DNA of 64,000 bases from Aselliscus stoliczkanus (GCA_033961575.1 CM066732.1:53783001-53847000), one strand, 5' to 3'; positions 21,896 through 34,300 are shown, counted from the first letter of the stretch. Numbers and translations are program-made. Notes: generated from the sequence alone by a model not told the origin.

Positions 21896-23026
21896 TGCCT
21901 CACCTCCAGGCGGTGAGGTTAGGCTCACGGTGCTGCAGGTGCAGATCTTCCCATGATACCCCTAGCTCAGGGAAGGCTTAGTGACAAGTGACACCAGACA
22001 CAAAGGGAAGAGTGTCAGGCATCAGGGTTGAGGGCAGAAACCTAGGCTGCACAGGAGCCTTAACACCCCCCCCTCCAGTACAGGCCACGCACCCAGGCCT
22101 GGCCAGGCTGCAGCCGTGGGCTCTGACCTCACATTTCCTGTGACTTAAGCCAAGGCCCTCCCGGCTTCTAGAATGCATTAGGGAACTCTGAATAATCTGT
22201 GTGTTAGTGAAACATGAATTTTGCTCAGCCCTTGGGGGCTCTTAAGGTGGCGGGGAGATGGATGACTGGACTGGAAAGCCACAAGCCCCTGCAGAGCCTC
22301 AGCCCTGCTCTTCTGGGCTGTTCTCAGAAACCCCAGTGGGGCGTCTTGGCAGCTGTGCCATTTGGAGCCGGTGCTCTGCCCTAGCCCGGGCGGCTGCAGG
22401 TTACACTGCAGCAGGGATGGGAGGGCACGCTGCCCTCAAGGGCAGAGGGAAGCTTCAGGTTCTGCAGAAAAGCAGCTCAGGTGGTCGAGGGCCCTGAGCA
22501 CAACCATCTGGTCCTCACAGTCCTGCCCAGCCCCGCCCTCCTCTGCTGTGGCCCGGAGAAAGAGGGGGGAAACTGCCCACCCCCACTTCATTGGCTCTGC
22601 CTCTTGGCCTCGCCTCTGCCCAGATCTCAGAGCCATGAGACAAAGCTGCCATCTCCCGGAATCGCTCATCTATCTTAATGACACCGGCTCCGATGTGCCC
22701 ATTGCAGTGCCTGGCTCTGGGTGGGTGCTAATGCCATCCCTGTGCTCCAATGAATAGACATTTCCTCATACGTTCCAGCTGAGTTCAGGCCCAAGTCTCA
22801 GGGATTGTCGGTGTGTGCACGGTAACAAAGCGCTTTCCTTCAGACCGTCCTTGAGGCCGCCTCCAAAGTGGGAAGCTGCCGGGACGCGACGCTGTGTTTG
22901 GAGGCTGCTGAGGCAGAGAGCTGGCTGGGACCCCAAGGAGGTTGACCAGAAGCTCTGTCTGGCAGCACACAGCCAGGCGGGAAGGTTAGTGGAGTTTGTC
23001 CCCGAAGTGCCAGGACGCCGATCCGC
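21896..23026. other. No gene recognised
   Basis: This is GC-rich unique sequence. The frames at 22258-22757 (79-131 codons) show no protein family or splice signals. Confidence 0.5.
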
Positions 23027-23200
23027 GGCAATGGGACCGGTGTTTGTGATGCGGGGCAGCCGCCCACTCCAGGAAGGCCATCAGGGCAATGGGACCGGTG
23101 TTTGTGATGCGGGGCAGCCGCCCACTCCAGGAAAGGCCATCAGGGCAATGGGACCGGTGTTTGTGATGCGGGGCGGCCGCCCACTCCAGGAAGGCCATCG
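23027..23200 (+). repeat. Minisatellite, three 58-59 bp units
   Basis: Units start GGCAATGGGACCGGTGTTTG at 23027, 23085 and 23144. Each carries GCCGCCCACTCCAGGAA and ends GGCCATC. The copies are nearly identical: unit 2 has one extra A, and unit 3 has CGGCCGCCC instead of CAGCCGCCC. The GC-rich, CpG-containing unit and low divergence suggest a young, possibly length-variable array. It makes a repeated peptide in the 22815-23213 frame, which I take as an artefact. Confidence 0.95.
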
Positions 23201-23496
23201 AGACACAGAGTGAGCCGCCACACGTCTCTGGGGCCAGTTCGCTGCTGTTTTCATGATGAAATAGAGAAAGTGACCCATTTCAGTGAACTTTCTGGTATTT
23301 GAAAGCGGGGGAAAAATATTTGCCACGTTTCCCAATTCTCTGTCCTTTCTGACTCTTTCTTGCACTTTCCACAGCTCTGTCACGAGGCTCCCACAGGAGT
23401 TTTTGAACAGGCGAAATCACTGAGCCTCCCAGGCCCCCTGAGTGTGATGCCTGCACTAGGCAATCAGCCTGAATTTTAAGAAAAAGCGTTTTTAAA
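23201..23496. other. No gene recognised
   Basis: Short unique stretch between the minisatellite and the L1 fragment. Confidence 0.5.
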
Positions 23497-23702
23497 ATTT
23501 TCGATTACACTTGACATACAATACTATATTAGTACAACATACTGATTAGACATTTATATAACTGATCCCCCCAATTCATCTAGCACTCACCTGACACCAT
23601 ACATAGTCGTTACAGTATTTACTATATTCCCTATGCTGTCCTTTACATCTCCATGACTGTTTTTATAACTGGCAATTTATACTTCCTAATCCCTTCACAT
23701 AA
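23497..23702 (-). mobile_element. L1 3' UTR fragment
   Basis: TTGACATACAATACTATATTAG, AGACATTTATATAACTGATC, TGACACCATACATAGTCGTTAC and TTTACATCTCCATGACTG match the complement of mammalian L1 3' ends. It is truncated on both sides and has no coding sequence. Confidence 0.75.
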
Positions 23703-23774
23703 TCATTTTTTGAGAACACCTGTCATGTGCCAGGTGCTGGGCCCCCAGGGCAGGGAACACACAGCTTGTTTTTT

Positions 23775-23893
23775 GTTTTTTGTTTTTTGTTTTGTTTTTG
23801 AGGGCAGTGTCACTGGCCCTCATATGTGGGACTAAACCAGGGCTGCCGGCTTCCCAAGCCAGCGCTTAACCATCGCGCCACTCGGCCGGCCCT
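23775..23893 (-). mobile_element. tRNA-derived SINE, short form (copy 3)
   Basis: The head is the same as in the other short copies, with B-box region GGTTTAGTCCCA (partly decayed) and GAGGGCCAGTGACACTG, then an (A4-6C)n-type tail seen as TTTTTTG repeats. Target duplications CACAGCTTGTTTTTT (23760-23774) and CACGGCTTGTTTTTT (from 23894) differ by one base. Confidence 0.88.
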
Positions 23894-24059
23894 CACGGCT
23901 TGTTTTTTTAAGTGGCTTTTTCTTCTTTTTTTCTAATTTTAAGCCATTTTTTAAAAGTGGTTTTGCATAAACTATATTATAATAACCACCCCAGGAAAAT
24001 GAAGCAAAAATTTTCCCTATTCCTATGAAATCATCAAATAAAAGCTGCCTTTTGTCCCT

Positions 24060-24716
24060 GTGCCCATCCAGTCTTTCTCCACATGCCCGTGCAATCCATA
24101 CTGGTCATTCCTGTCGGTCACCCAGCAGCCGAGCTTCCGCCTGCTGTCTGGGATGCCCCCACGTTATGAAACAGGGCCTGCATGCTATTGTCAAAATGAA
24201 ACACACCAGCTTCTGCCTTTCCCGCCTCCCTTGCAGCTAGGGCACAGCCGTGTGCCTTGGGCTCCGTCTATTGGACGTGCCTGCCTACACATAGGGTGGA
24301 ACTGGGGGCACCCTTGCTGTGAAAGCTTGGGCAATTTTAGCAAGGAGGGTTCCCAGGGAGACGCAGTGGCAGCAGTGATGGCAGTGACATCCAATTTCTA
24401 CTGTCCAGGGTCAGTGGGTGGGGAAAACCATTCTGTGGTGTGATTTGGGCAACTTTTTTTTTTTGAGGGCAGTGTCACTGGCCCTCCCATGCGGGACCCG
24501 AACCGGGGCTGCCGGCTTCCCAAGCCAGCGCTTAACCATCGCACCGCTCAGCTGGCCCTGATTTGGGCAACTTTTAGGCTGCCTCTAATCTTACTTCTCC
24601 AAGCCCCTGTCCATTTCAGTGAATTTCCCAATATTCTCTTAGGAAATCTTTTTTCTGTTTAAATTAGCCTGCCTGGTTTCTGCAGCTTGCAGCGGTGGCA
24701 TACCTGGCTGATACAC
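24060..24716 (+). mobile_element. Old LTR-like repeat split by a SINE
   Basis: The right end (TTTAAATTAGCCTGCCTGGTTTCTGCAGCTTGC... GGCTGATACAC) resembles old mammalian LTR-type repeats ending 'GTTGGTTTCTGTTACTTGCAACC...CTGATACA'. The body before 24440 (CAAAATGAAACACACCAGC, CTTGCAGCTAGGGC, GGCAGTGACATCC) fits the same kind of element. The SINE at 24457-24558 interrupts it. The left boundary is approximate. Confidence 0.45.
24457..24558 (-). mobile_element. tRNA-derived SINE, short form (copy 4)
   Basis: It carries the A-box region, B box GGTTCGGGTCCC and GAGGGCCAGTGACACTG, with a short A tail. Perfect duplications TGATTTGGGCAACTTT lie at 24441-24456 and 24559-24574. It is inserted in an older LTR-like repeat. 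Confidence 0.92.
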
Positions 24717-26089
24717 CTGTATTCATGATATTTGCTATTTTGTAGTATGGAATTGATGCAGTTTTATATTATGCACTTTCATTTATTAATAATAGTATAC
24801 CATGTGTCTTCTTCAGTTTGGCGTAATCTTTTTTCTTTCTGTTGAAATGATAATAATAATGATCATTTTAATCCTCCTCCCCCTCTGGGGTAACATGTAA
24901 ACAGCCTGGTGGAGGTGCTGTGGCTGACCCCATCTTGCCCATGTGTGGGGCACCAGGCTTTCCATTGTGACAGGTGCCTTGTGGGAAACTGGTAATGCTG
25001 AGTGGAGGGGACAAGGGAATGCCATAGACACGAGAGCTGGAAAAACCGTACAGGAAGTCTAGTCCCAGTTCTCCATTGTTGGCTGAGGAATTTAGGCCGG
25101 GAGAGGACAGCAGACAGTTCACTCCAACAGCCCGTGTTGGAGGCAGGGCCACACGTGAGGCTGCAGGCTCCCACCCCTGAGCAGAGCCCACCACAGAGTG
25201 ACATAAACTTGGTGTTCTTATCAGGTCCTCGGGAGTGCAAATGGGGCAGGGGGCGTGGATGGTATGAGACGTGTCATGTTCCTGCTCAGCCTATTGTCCC
25301 AAACTCTAAGGTTTAGTCATTCTTTCTGTAAATAGAATCCAAGGACAAACACAGTGCCAGCTTCATACTGCGCACGTGATTAATCTATGTTGAACGAATG
25401 AAGCAAGGACCTGCTAGACTGCTCATACCTCATGTTAATAATATGATGACTAATATGATATATTGCAATAGTTAATAGCAGGATGTGTTCGTGGTGAATA
25501 ACATAATTAGCATCCTCTGCAGCCTGAAGTTGATTCTCCCACTAGCGGAGTCTGTGGTCAGTCGAGCGACTCTTCTTTGAGGCGCTGCCCGTGCCGTTTG
25601 GAATGTCGGAAACGAAGGGCAGTCTCCAGCCTGACAGTTCCCTTCTTAGATGGTCATCTGCAGTGGTGTTGGTCCCCTGAAAATACTCTCACCCCAAAGG
25701 CTCACGTGGCCATTCCAGTATTAACTGAGCACTATTTACATGGCAGGCTCTCTCTGGTCAGGCACTGGCTGAGCAGAATAAACACTGTCTGTGCCCTCGT
25801 GGAATTTCTCATCTTAGGCAGAGATGGAATGTAAGTCGAATCTTTAACCCAGGTTCTGACTCTATATGTTTCAAGGACTAAGAAGAGAAAGCATGGACAC
25901 TCTGAAAAGTAGCGGAAGACACCCATTTTGTGGGGGGTCAAGGAAGACCTCTCCAAGGATGTTGCTTTTAAGAACTTGTCTCTGAAATCTGAACTGGGAT
26001 GAATGAAAACTTTTGATCATTTAATGGTGAAATGGAGACATTATCCCAAGGATGTCTTGCACGTGTAAACATAATACCTGTTGGCGATT
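24717..26089. other. No gene; LINE/MIR scraps
   Basis: Near 25340-25410, ACACAGTGCCAGCTTCATAC and TGTTGAACGAATGAAGC resemble the MIR/L2 tail ('CACAGTGCCTGGCACATAGTAG... GTTGAATGAATGAA'). Short ATA-rich stretches occur at 25430-25510. No exon is supported. Confidence 0.45.
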
Positions 26090-26290
26090 ACTACGATAAA
26101 CACTCACCTTCACTGTCTCAGGCTTGTCGTGATGCCATTGGCCCTTGAGTGGGCTTGTGAGTGCTGCTATTCCCACTGTACAAATGAAGAGTCACCTGAG
26201 GCTCAGGTTCTCAGGTGATGAAGTGGGTCATCTCACCAGTCAGAGGTACATGTGAGATGGGACCAAATTCCCCTCCCTGCTATGCCAGTG
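26090..26290 (+). mobile_element. MIR SINE fragment
   Basis: CCACTGTACAAATGAAGAGTCACCTGAGGCTCAG and TCTCACCAGTCAGAGGTA fit the MIR 3' half. It is strongly diverged. Confidence 0.5.
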
Positions 26291-29200
26291 CTCATTTCTT
26301 CAAAACTACTTTGGAATGCAGCCTGCGGCGATGAGGGTCTGCATCTCCTCCACAGGCACCCAGGTCACGTGGGAGAGAGCCCCCACAGTTCTCGAAAGCC
26401 ACCAAGCTCTGCGCCAGGCCCTGGGGTCCTTCTGCGTGTATCTTGTTACATTCAGGGACGGTTGTGGGCCATTTGGGAAGCATATGGAGGGGGCCTCTTT
26501 TCCCTCTGACTCTGTCATTTCTTAAAGATTCTCATAAAACTAATGACAGGGTAAGGCAAGAAATCACATTACGCTTTATAATGGGCTAATTAGGTAAATA
26601 TGTGAAGAAGTGTTCCCCACGGCGCCATTTCATAGTTGCACAGTTGGTAATCAGCGCTTGTTTTCCAAGTGTCAGGATATCAAGAGCAACGCTGCTGGCT
26701 CTGCGGGGCTGTGTCCCGCCGGTGAGAGGAGTTAAGTGGAGCACTGGGAACCTCTGTCTCCATCCCTGGTCAGGTCCTCTGAAGCGACACTTTGGGGCGA
26801 GGACGTTGGTCCTGGCTGAGGTGGTGAGCATTCAAGTGGACATAAAGCTTTGTGAGAGCTGCCTCCAGCCCCATTCTGGTTTCTTTGCCTGGATAAGATG
26901 TTGATGGGCCAGGGCTGGGGGATCCAGACGAGAAGGTTTTGGAGGTCCAGGTGGGCCCGTCTGACTGGCCCTGGATCGGCACTTCCATCCATGAGCAGCA
27001 GCCCCTGGACAGACGATGGGCATGCTGAGATCAGAGGTTGACAGCCTGTGGCACTGCTTGCCTTTGACATGCTTCAGGCTGAAAACACAAATAGCCGTCC
27101 GTGATACTAGTTGCGGGTGACCAGACCGTTCCAAGGGGAGAATGGAAGTACGTCCGTGGTTCAGACACGCAGGGAGGTGCCAGACCCACTCCAGCACATC
27201 CTTACCACCTGGTGGGGCTCCTACTGTGCAAACAACGGTGTCTGATTAGTTTATGAGAAAATGAATTGATGGGAAATATGGGGACTGAAGAACCAGATTT
27301 GAGAATGAATAGGACTGGGGTGGAGGGGTAAGGAGGTGCGGGGAGCGGTTTGAGATGCCCAAGAGGCAGAAGTAGCAGTCCTTCGGATCAGCTACTGCCG
27401 CTGCAGGGGACCACTCGAGTCGTTCTGCACGCTTACCCCGTGGCCCAGAAGGAGCCATCTGACTGGCTCCTTTCACTGTCTCGAGTGGAAGACAAACCCC
27501 CAGGTCAGTGCCTCGTGGAGACTGTGAAAGCGTAGGTCATCAAAGGAAACAGAAACGGTTTCAGGAGTGGGACTGGGCCCTCTGCAGCCGAACAGTGACA
27601 GAGGATCAGGATGCTTTTTTTTTTTTTTTTTTTGGTAGCGGGTGACATAACCACAAGGATAAATGTAGAAGTCACAATATAATATATGCTGTGATTATAA
27701 TTATATTAAGAAGGATTAGCTTATAAACAGGGACTGAAGTAGAATACACAAAGAGAAGAGAGTGAATCTGGGGGTTGGTGGGACTCTGGGAGTTATCTTT
27801 TGTTTGATTTTCATTAGTACTATTAAAATGGCCAGGCCTTAAATATCTTTTTGCTGAAAACCGAGTTGGTTATTTTGGCATAGTTGAGGTATTGAGGGGA
27901 ATTCGTGAATTACAATGATCCACAGCTCCATTTTTCTGTAGATCATAGTTTAAAAGGTTCCCATGAGCTCATTGGCCCCTGAAAGTCTCCTGTATGATTC
28001 AAGGCAGGAAGCCCGTCAGCCCCTTTCTGGAACTAAATAAAGCATACACTAAAAAAAAAAAAAAAAAAGTGGCACTGAGGTTCAGGTTGTTAAATAACCT
28101 GTCCTGTGAAGTCACGCAGCTGTGTGCCATCAGGCTGGAATTTGGACCCCCAGTTTCTGGCTTCTAGATAAATGCGGAATCGCAGTATCTCCTTGTTCAC
28201 TGCAGGCAGAATTCTCACGCCCTGGGGCTCTTTGTCCCCGTTGTAAGGGTGTTAGGGTGCCGAGGATCACTGTAGGACTGGGGGATGCGGGGAGCAGACA
28301 CAAGCTGACCTCAGATCAGCAGGTGGGGACCAGATGCTCGTTCTGGGAGCTTCTAGGGTGGGGGCCAGCACCTGCCAGGTACGGCCCTTCTTGATGTGTG
28401 TGACTCTTGACGCTCAGCCTGTCGGGTAGGTCTGATAACTCCTGTGTAAACCCTTACAAGGAGGTTGTGAAGTTAAAAACAGATCGCAGGATGAAAGCCC
28501 GACATGTGAAAGCGTGAGATACACAAGGCGCCCTGGGTATCTTGCAAACATACCTCCCGTTCCTGGAAATATAATGCAGACTACTGTTCTGGGGACAGTG
28601 GCTAAAATGACACTGTGTGGACACTATCTCCATCTGCCAGTTTGTTCAGCATGTAGCTGATAATCTCGGCCGCATCTTGATGGCATGCTTCTGGGGGGGC
28701 AGGGGCTCACCACACCCGGGCTGCTCCCAGGAGGGTGCCCACACCTGCACACACACCCCGTAAGCTCACGCTGTCAGGCGGGGACACGGGAGAAAGTCCT
28801 CTAATGGGGTCCATTTCCAGGGGACCGACATTCTATACTCAGTGTAACAAAAAGATTTAATGGAAACTTTATCTTGGAAATAAAATTTTAACTGGAAGCA
28901 GGTTCATTTTCTATTTATACAGTCTTTCTTTTAGTTGCAATCATACACAAAAGAACAAGTCATTTTTTTTCCTGAAAAACCAACCAGCACCGAGTCCTCA
29001 GTTTCCCGAGGGCCCCTGAAGGCGTCTCTCTCCCCTGGAGCTTCTGCCTGGTGGAGTCATAATTTTGTGTATTTTCCTCTGTATTCACTGCTCCAGCTCT
29101 GCCATGTCCTAATTTGTCAACAATCTCAGTGGAATTCAAGGCCACCTGTCTGTCACTGTCATTGACCGCAAATCTTGCAGAAGAGGCGGGATTTCCCATT

Positions 29201-29964
29201 TCATTTAGCTGTTGATTTGCATGGCATTTGCATTGTGTTGGCAGATGCCTGCCACCGCTGATCACCAGGAGCTTCTAGAAGAATTTACTGATAGAGGGGC
29301 TGGTCTGAGTGTGAGCTTCTAAGAGAAGCTGGGGGTTGTAGTTGGAGCAGTTTTAAAAGTGGTCAGGTTGTTAAGAGTAGATGATCTGTTTCCTTCTAGA
29401 ATCTTCTAACCACATAAACTCAGACAACAGGCCCCCAGGAGGCCCACCTGCCCTGGACCTGCCCTCAGGCCCGGTGACCCTGGATGGGGAGGGTGGTGCC
29501 AGGCATGTCGTGAGGGTGGATCAGCACCCTCTTGAGTGCTAATTAAAATAACCCTCCTTTCCCCCTGTGCCCGTGGGCAACCCCTCGCTTCCCTGTGTGC
29601 TATTCTAGCTCCGGTCCTGCTCCCTTTACTCCGTCATCTCCATGTAGAAACTGGTCCTCAGCTCTCCATCTGCTTCCTCGTGGGCTGCCGGCTCTGACCC
29701 CGGCCATGTGTCTGGGAGGGCAGGTCAGGGACACGGGCTGAGGGGGGACTGCCAGCGCCGTGGGCGTGACTCGTGGGTCTGCAGTACTCGGCCACACGTC
29801 TCCAGCGGCACCTGGGGACATGGCAGAAAATACGGGAGCAGGGAGGCAAGCACTGTGGGGATTTGCTTCAGCGAAGGGCCCAGAGGACCATCATTTTTAG
29901 TTTGCTTGGTGTAGTCTGAATAGACTAAAGTGAGAGAGCTGAGGGGATTCCAATGTATAGACTT
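26291..29964. other. No gene; MIR scraps and quiet AT-rich islands
   Basis: MIR-like sequence appears at 28070-28165 (GCACTGAGGTTCAGG... AAGTCACGCAGCTG) and possibly at 28400-28500. A18-type runs occur at 27617-27634 (as T) and near 28051-28068. The stretch 28930-29280 is repeat-free with two ATTTGCAT-type motifs near 29214-29230. No reading frame is convincing. Confidence 0.45.
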
Positions 29965-30500
29965 GGGGCTTCTTTTTATTATGGTAAAAATTCATAACCA
30001 AAAAATTTCATCACATAAAATTTACCATTTTAATCATTTATTCATTTTTAAGTATACACTAATGTGGCATTAAATACACTCATGTTGTGCAACTGTCACC
30101 ACCATCCATCTCTAAAACTTTGTCATCATCCCAAGCTGAAACTCTGTCCCCATTAAACACTACTCCCCATCTCCCCTCCCCAACCCCTGGCACCCACCAC
30201 CTTACTTTCCGTCTCTATGAATTTGACTCTGGGTACCTCGTATAAATGGAATCATGCAGTATTTGTCCTTCTGTGTGACAATATTTTACTTAGCATAATG
30301 TCTTCAAGAGTCAACTATGTTGTAACATGTGTCAAAATTTCCTTCCTGTTTAAGGCTGAATAATGTTCCACTGTATGCATTTACACATTTTGTTTACCCG
30401 TTCATCCGCTGGTGGACATTCGGGTCGTTTCTACCTTTTGGCTGCTGGGAATGCTGGTGTACAAACATATATTCAAGTATTTGCTTTCCCTGCCTGTGAG
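29965..30500 (-). mobile_element. L1 3' UTR fragment (old L1MA/B-type)
   Basis: On the plus strand ATTTACCATTTTAATCATTT, TGTTGTGCAACTGTCACCAC, GGCACCCACCACCTTACTTTC, TATAAATGGAATCATGCAGT and ACTTAGCATAATGTCTTCAAG follow the complement of an old L1 3' UTR in order. The related stretch at 58685-59445 contains the same blocks. Confidence 0.85.
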
Positions 30501-30601
30501 TTGGGCTTCATTTTGTCAAGCTTAAATCCTAAATCTGTTTGGCTTCCCTCATTTGAAAATTGAGTGTAGAGCTCACTTAAATATGCTCATTTAAAAAAGT
30601 C

Positions 30602-31331
30602 TCCCTTTATTTATTTATTTAGTTAGTTTTGAAAGCTTTTATTTGGGGGCCAGCTGGTGGCGCATTGGTTAAGAGCTGGTTTGGGGATGCCAGCGGCCCC
30701 GGTTCGGATCCCACATGTGAGAGCCAGTGACACTGCCCTCTACAGCTAACAACAGCTCCACCTGGAGCGGGGCTGTGTGAGCCCCGGCGATGGTGTAGGC
30801 TGCAGCCCCTGCTGCAGTGGGCTGCCATAGGCTACAGTGAGTGGCCGGCAGCCAGCGTGAGCTGCCAATAGCCGAGGTGAGCGACCATCCAGAGGCCGGC
30901 GACCGATCTGCCTCATCCGGGAAGAGCGCAATGACGATACCAACAGTGAAGCAACATCCTCCACAACTAGACTGAAGAACAAAAAGACAGCAACTTGTCC
31001 GTTCCCCTTCCCCGATTCACCAGCGCAGTTCTCCTCCCCCAATTCCCCAATAAAATCTTAAAAAAAAAAAAAAGATTTTATTGGGGAATTGGGGAAGGGG
31101 AACAGCCATGTTGCTGTCCTTCAGTCTTAGTTGTGGAGGGCGCAGCTAGCTCAGCTCCAAGTCTAGTTGGCATCCTGCCACCTGGGGGCAGCTCAGGGCA
31201 GCTCAGCTCAAGGTGCAGTGTTCAATCTTAGTAGTGGGCAGGGGTAGCCCACCCCATCCCATGCGGGAGTCGAACCAGAAACCTTGTTGCTAAGAGTGCA
31301 CATTCTAACCACTGAGCCATCCGGCTGCCCC
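30602..31331 (-). mobile_element. VES/Rhin-type SINE, split by a younger SINE
   Basis: The minus-strand head reads GGGGCAGCCGGATGGCTCAG (A-box region) with B box GGTTCGACTCCC. The body carries CCCTCCACAACTAAGACTG, and the tail reads CCCCAATAAAATCTT. Its 3' end is divided: the main part is 31072-31331, and the tail and A-rich end lie at 30602-30648 (GCTTTTATTTGGGG plus TTTA repeats), with another SINE between. Outer flanks AAAAAAGTCTCCCTTTA (about 30593-30609) and AAAACGCCTCTCTTTA (31332-31347) look like diverged target duplications. Confidence 0.8.
30649..31071 (+). mobile_element. Long composite SINE (copy 1), nested
   Basis: Modules in order are: a tRNA-derived head shared with the five short SINEs (GGTGGCGCATTGGTTAAGAG, B box GGTTCGGATCCC, GCCAGTGACACTGCCCTC); a middle of about 200 bp starting TACAGCTAACAACAGC, with GGGCTGCCATAGGC and GAGCGACCATCCAGAGG; a 3' module CCTCCACAACTAGACTGAAG shared with VES/Rhin SINEs; and CCCCAATAAAATCTT plus a poly(A) tail. 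The AATAAA plus TCTT tail fits the T+ class of SINEs. Target copies AAAGCTTTTATTTGGGG (30632-30648) and AAAGATTTTATTGGGG (31071-31086) show it inserted into the tail of the SINE above. Confidence 0.88.
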
Positions 31332-31347
31332 AAAACGCCTCTCTTTA

Positions 31348-34300
31348 GAGCCAGGGAGTTGGAGCTCATGAAAGAACAGGCTTGGAGGTTTCTGGTTCTG
31401 CCTCTCTATCTTGGGGAAAATGGAGTCAGCTAGTGTCCTGAGGCCGCAGAGACGAGGGGACCAGAGCGGCTGGGAGCCAGTTTCCGGCGCGCCGTCTGGA
31501 GGAGCTGTGTGGGAGCGAGCCGGCCCAGCGGGCCGGGGCAGGCTGGGGCCAGGGCCTGTCCCAGCCAGCGTCCCCCCCGTCCAGCCCCCCCTTTCCCGAA
31601 ACACTTCTGCTTCCATTCGCTGTGGAGCGTCTGGGTTACTTGACGTGCATGATGCTTGACACTCAACAACAGCAGACTTTACAGGCACGGTTTTCCTGTA
31701 AACTCTGGGAGCCCCGTGGAATGGTTGAAATGTGTATTGGTGAGAAACTGGAAACATGATCTGAGAGGGATAGTTAGATATAAAGAAAGAGACAAAGAGT
31801 CAGAATGAGACAAAGAGAAAGAGAGTTTCTAACCTAATGCCCTTTGAATGGAATAGAAGTCGTTTTCTTTCTGCTTCCAGGGCCTTCTGCCTTTCACTGC
31901 CTCCTCCTGTCCCTCCGTCTTCAGAGAAGAGCTGGTAATGACTCACCTGTGATTTTGGGGGAATCCTTGTTAGTCTAAGTAGCTGCCTCCAACCCTTCAG
32001 GGAGTGCTTGTTTTAGGGGCGATTGTGCAGAGAACTCCTCCATTCCCCCTGTTAGCAAGGAGAGGGCTTGTTTTGGAGAACTGCCAGTGAAGCTTTTCAA
32101 AGGTAATTGGCCAGTGATGTCTTACAGACAATGCAGAAAATGGCACTGAATTTCCCTAGCTTGAGGTTGGAAACGGTCCCCTCTCTATAAGCAGCCCAAT
32201 GATTTATAACAATCACCTATGGAAAACTGTACTTTCAAGCCCCCAGTTAATTTCCTACCCACCGGAGATTATGAAAAGACTGCCAGCCGGGAAATAAAAA
32301 TAGCTTAGTGGAGTGCCCCCACCCCGCGTTGCAACAGAGAAATCATGTTGTTTCTTCTGCTGTTTTCCAACAAAGGCAGGCCCTGGATGTGGGCCAAGGA
32401 TAGGCAGGCGTGGAGCAGCGGCCGTGGGCTGTGGGAGAGCACTGCTCCTTTCCACGTGTGACCTGATCTGGGGGGAGCTGAAGGGCTGCCTCTGGTTTGC
32501 CTGGTGGCACGGCTGAGGCAGGAGGGGTGGCTGTGCTTGGTGGCTGCTGAGACGCCGGTCTGCCTCAGGGCCAGGGCGGGCGCGGCGGCTCTGGAAGCAG
32601 AGGGCCTTGGCCTCGGGTCACCTTCTCTGCTCTCTTCTGGTTTTCTCTGGGCTGCCTGGGCGCAGGGTCCTTGGCCCTCCCTCCTAGCCTCTGTCTTCAG
32701 ATGCTCGTACAGCGAGGGAATGGGGAGTAAGAAGGGAAGGGAGGCCGACAAAAGGGCGTGCTGCCAGCCGCTGACCGTCGGGGGCAAAGCGGGGCTCTCC
32801 CCTCCGGGGCCTCAGATGACTTTGTAGGACGTGCCTCAGAACTGTTCCTTAAGGGCTGAGGAAGCCGAGGAAATGACCTGTCAGCCCGCGTTGGTCACCT
32901 CTGGCATTTTGGGCGCCCCCGTGTGAGGGCAGCACACACGCGTGTGGCCAGAGGGCAGCCTCAGGCAGAGAGACCCAGGAAGCCACCGCCCAAGCTGGGA
33001 CTGTCCTCCGGGCGAGGCAGAGTGGGCACAAGCGACAGGCCCCTGTCCAGCTCGCCCTCCCCCAGCCCTCCCACCAGCGCGGCCTGGCCAGGGGGCTGCT
33101 GGCCCCTGTCTGCCCCCATCCCATGCTCCTCCCTGGGGTACGGCCGTCACCTGTGTGACTTCTTCTGTGGTTGCTCATCTGCACAGTGGGGTGATGACAG
33201 CTTTCTGCAGGGCATGCCTTTTCATGTGTGGGTCCAGTTTTTTGTCTTTCCTGGGAACTACCCCACCCCCAACCCTTATTCTGGGAAGTGTTGCCTTATC
33301 TTCCTTCAGCCACCTGGTTTCTCTGTGCAACCCCCTCCCCCCATAGGTGAATGGTTCAGGGGTGGACACCCCTTCCCCCGAGCTGGGCCCACAGTCTCAC
33401 TTCCTTGGGGATTCGTACTTGGGGCTGAGAAGGGATGCCGACACACACAGAGCTTGGGGGTCATCAGTGGCCATGGTCCAGGAAGGCACTGAGGCCCAGG
33501 GCGAGCTGCTCGTGGCGTGGAGGTGGACAGCTGTCCCGAGGTTCCAGAGCAGGCTGCAGTCCTCCCAGAGGTCCTGCGGCGTCCTTGGCCATGGTTTTCA
33601 GGGCACCTTTTTCTTCATTAACACTCTGCTTCCCACTAACTTGAGTGGAGGGACAGACATTCCACTTGAACAAGCATCCCCTATGTTCACAGAGTCATTA
33701 TAACAACTGTATGACATGAAGTGTTTAGCGCTATGCCTGGTCTGCCGCCGGCCCTCAACAAGCAGCAGCCATTGTTACTTATAATGGGGACCCCTAACCT
33801 CTAGTCCTACCTGATTTCCTTGTGAAGGTCCCAAAGACCTCAAACTCAGCAAGAATGGGTTTCCTCTGTGAGTCACCTTAATCGTCCTGTGTAAATGATC
33901 ACCACACATCCGGCACTCAGTTCAGAATCCTGGGAGTGTCCCCGATTCTTTTCCTGTCCCACAGCCCGTCAGTGAGCAAGGCTGGTGAGGTAAGCCTCGT
34001 GAACACTTCTCCAGCCATCCACTCCTTTCCACCCACGCAACTGCTGCCCTGGTCCCGCCCCGTCGTTTCTCATCCGAACGACAGAAAGTGTGTCTAACGA
34101 GTCTCCCAGCCACGGTTTCCCCTTTCATCCTGCTGGCATTGCACGCTTTCTGTCAGGGCAGAGGAATCCCTTGTCCCCATGAACGCTTATGGGGAGCCCC
34201 AACATGTAAAGCATACAAAAGTGAAGCCCTGCCCGCTCCCCTCACCCCGCCTCCCTGGCCCCATCAATCCACGGCCCAGAAGACGGCTCGAGGTGAGGGG

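Noticed and set aside
23027..23200. Possible CRISPR-like array
   Set aside because: The units are contiguous with no distinct spacers, and the genome is mammalian.
22815..23213. Frame with a threefold repeated peptide
   Set aside because: The peptide repeat follows from the 58-bp minisatellite. The unit length is not a multiple of three, so the frame shifts between units, which argues against coding.
31440..31530. Second CpG-dense patch
   Set aside because: Too short for a CpG island and no associated transcript signal.
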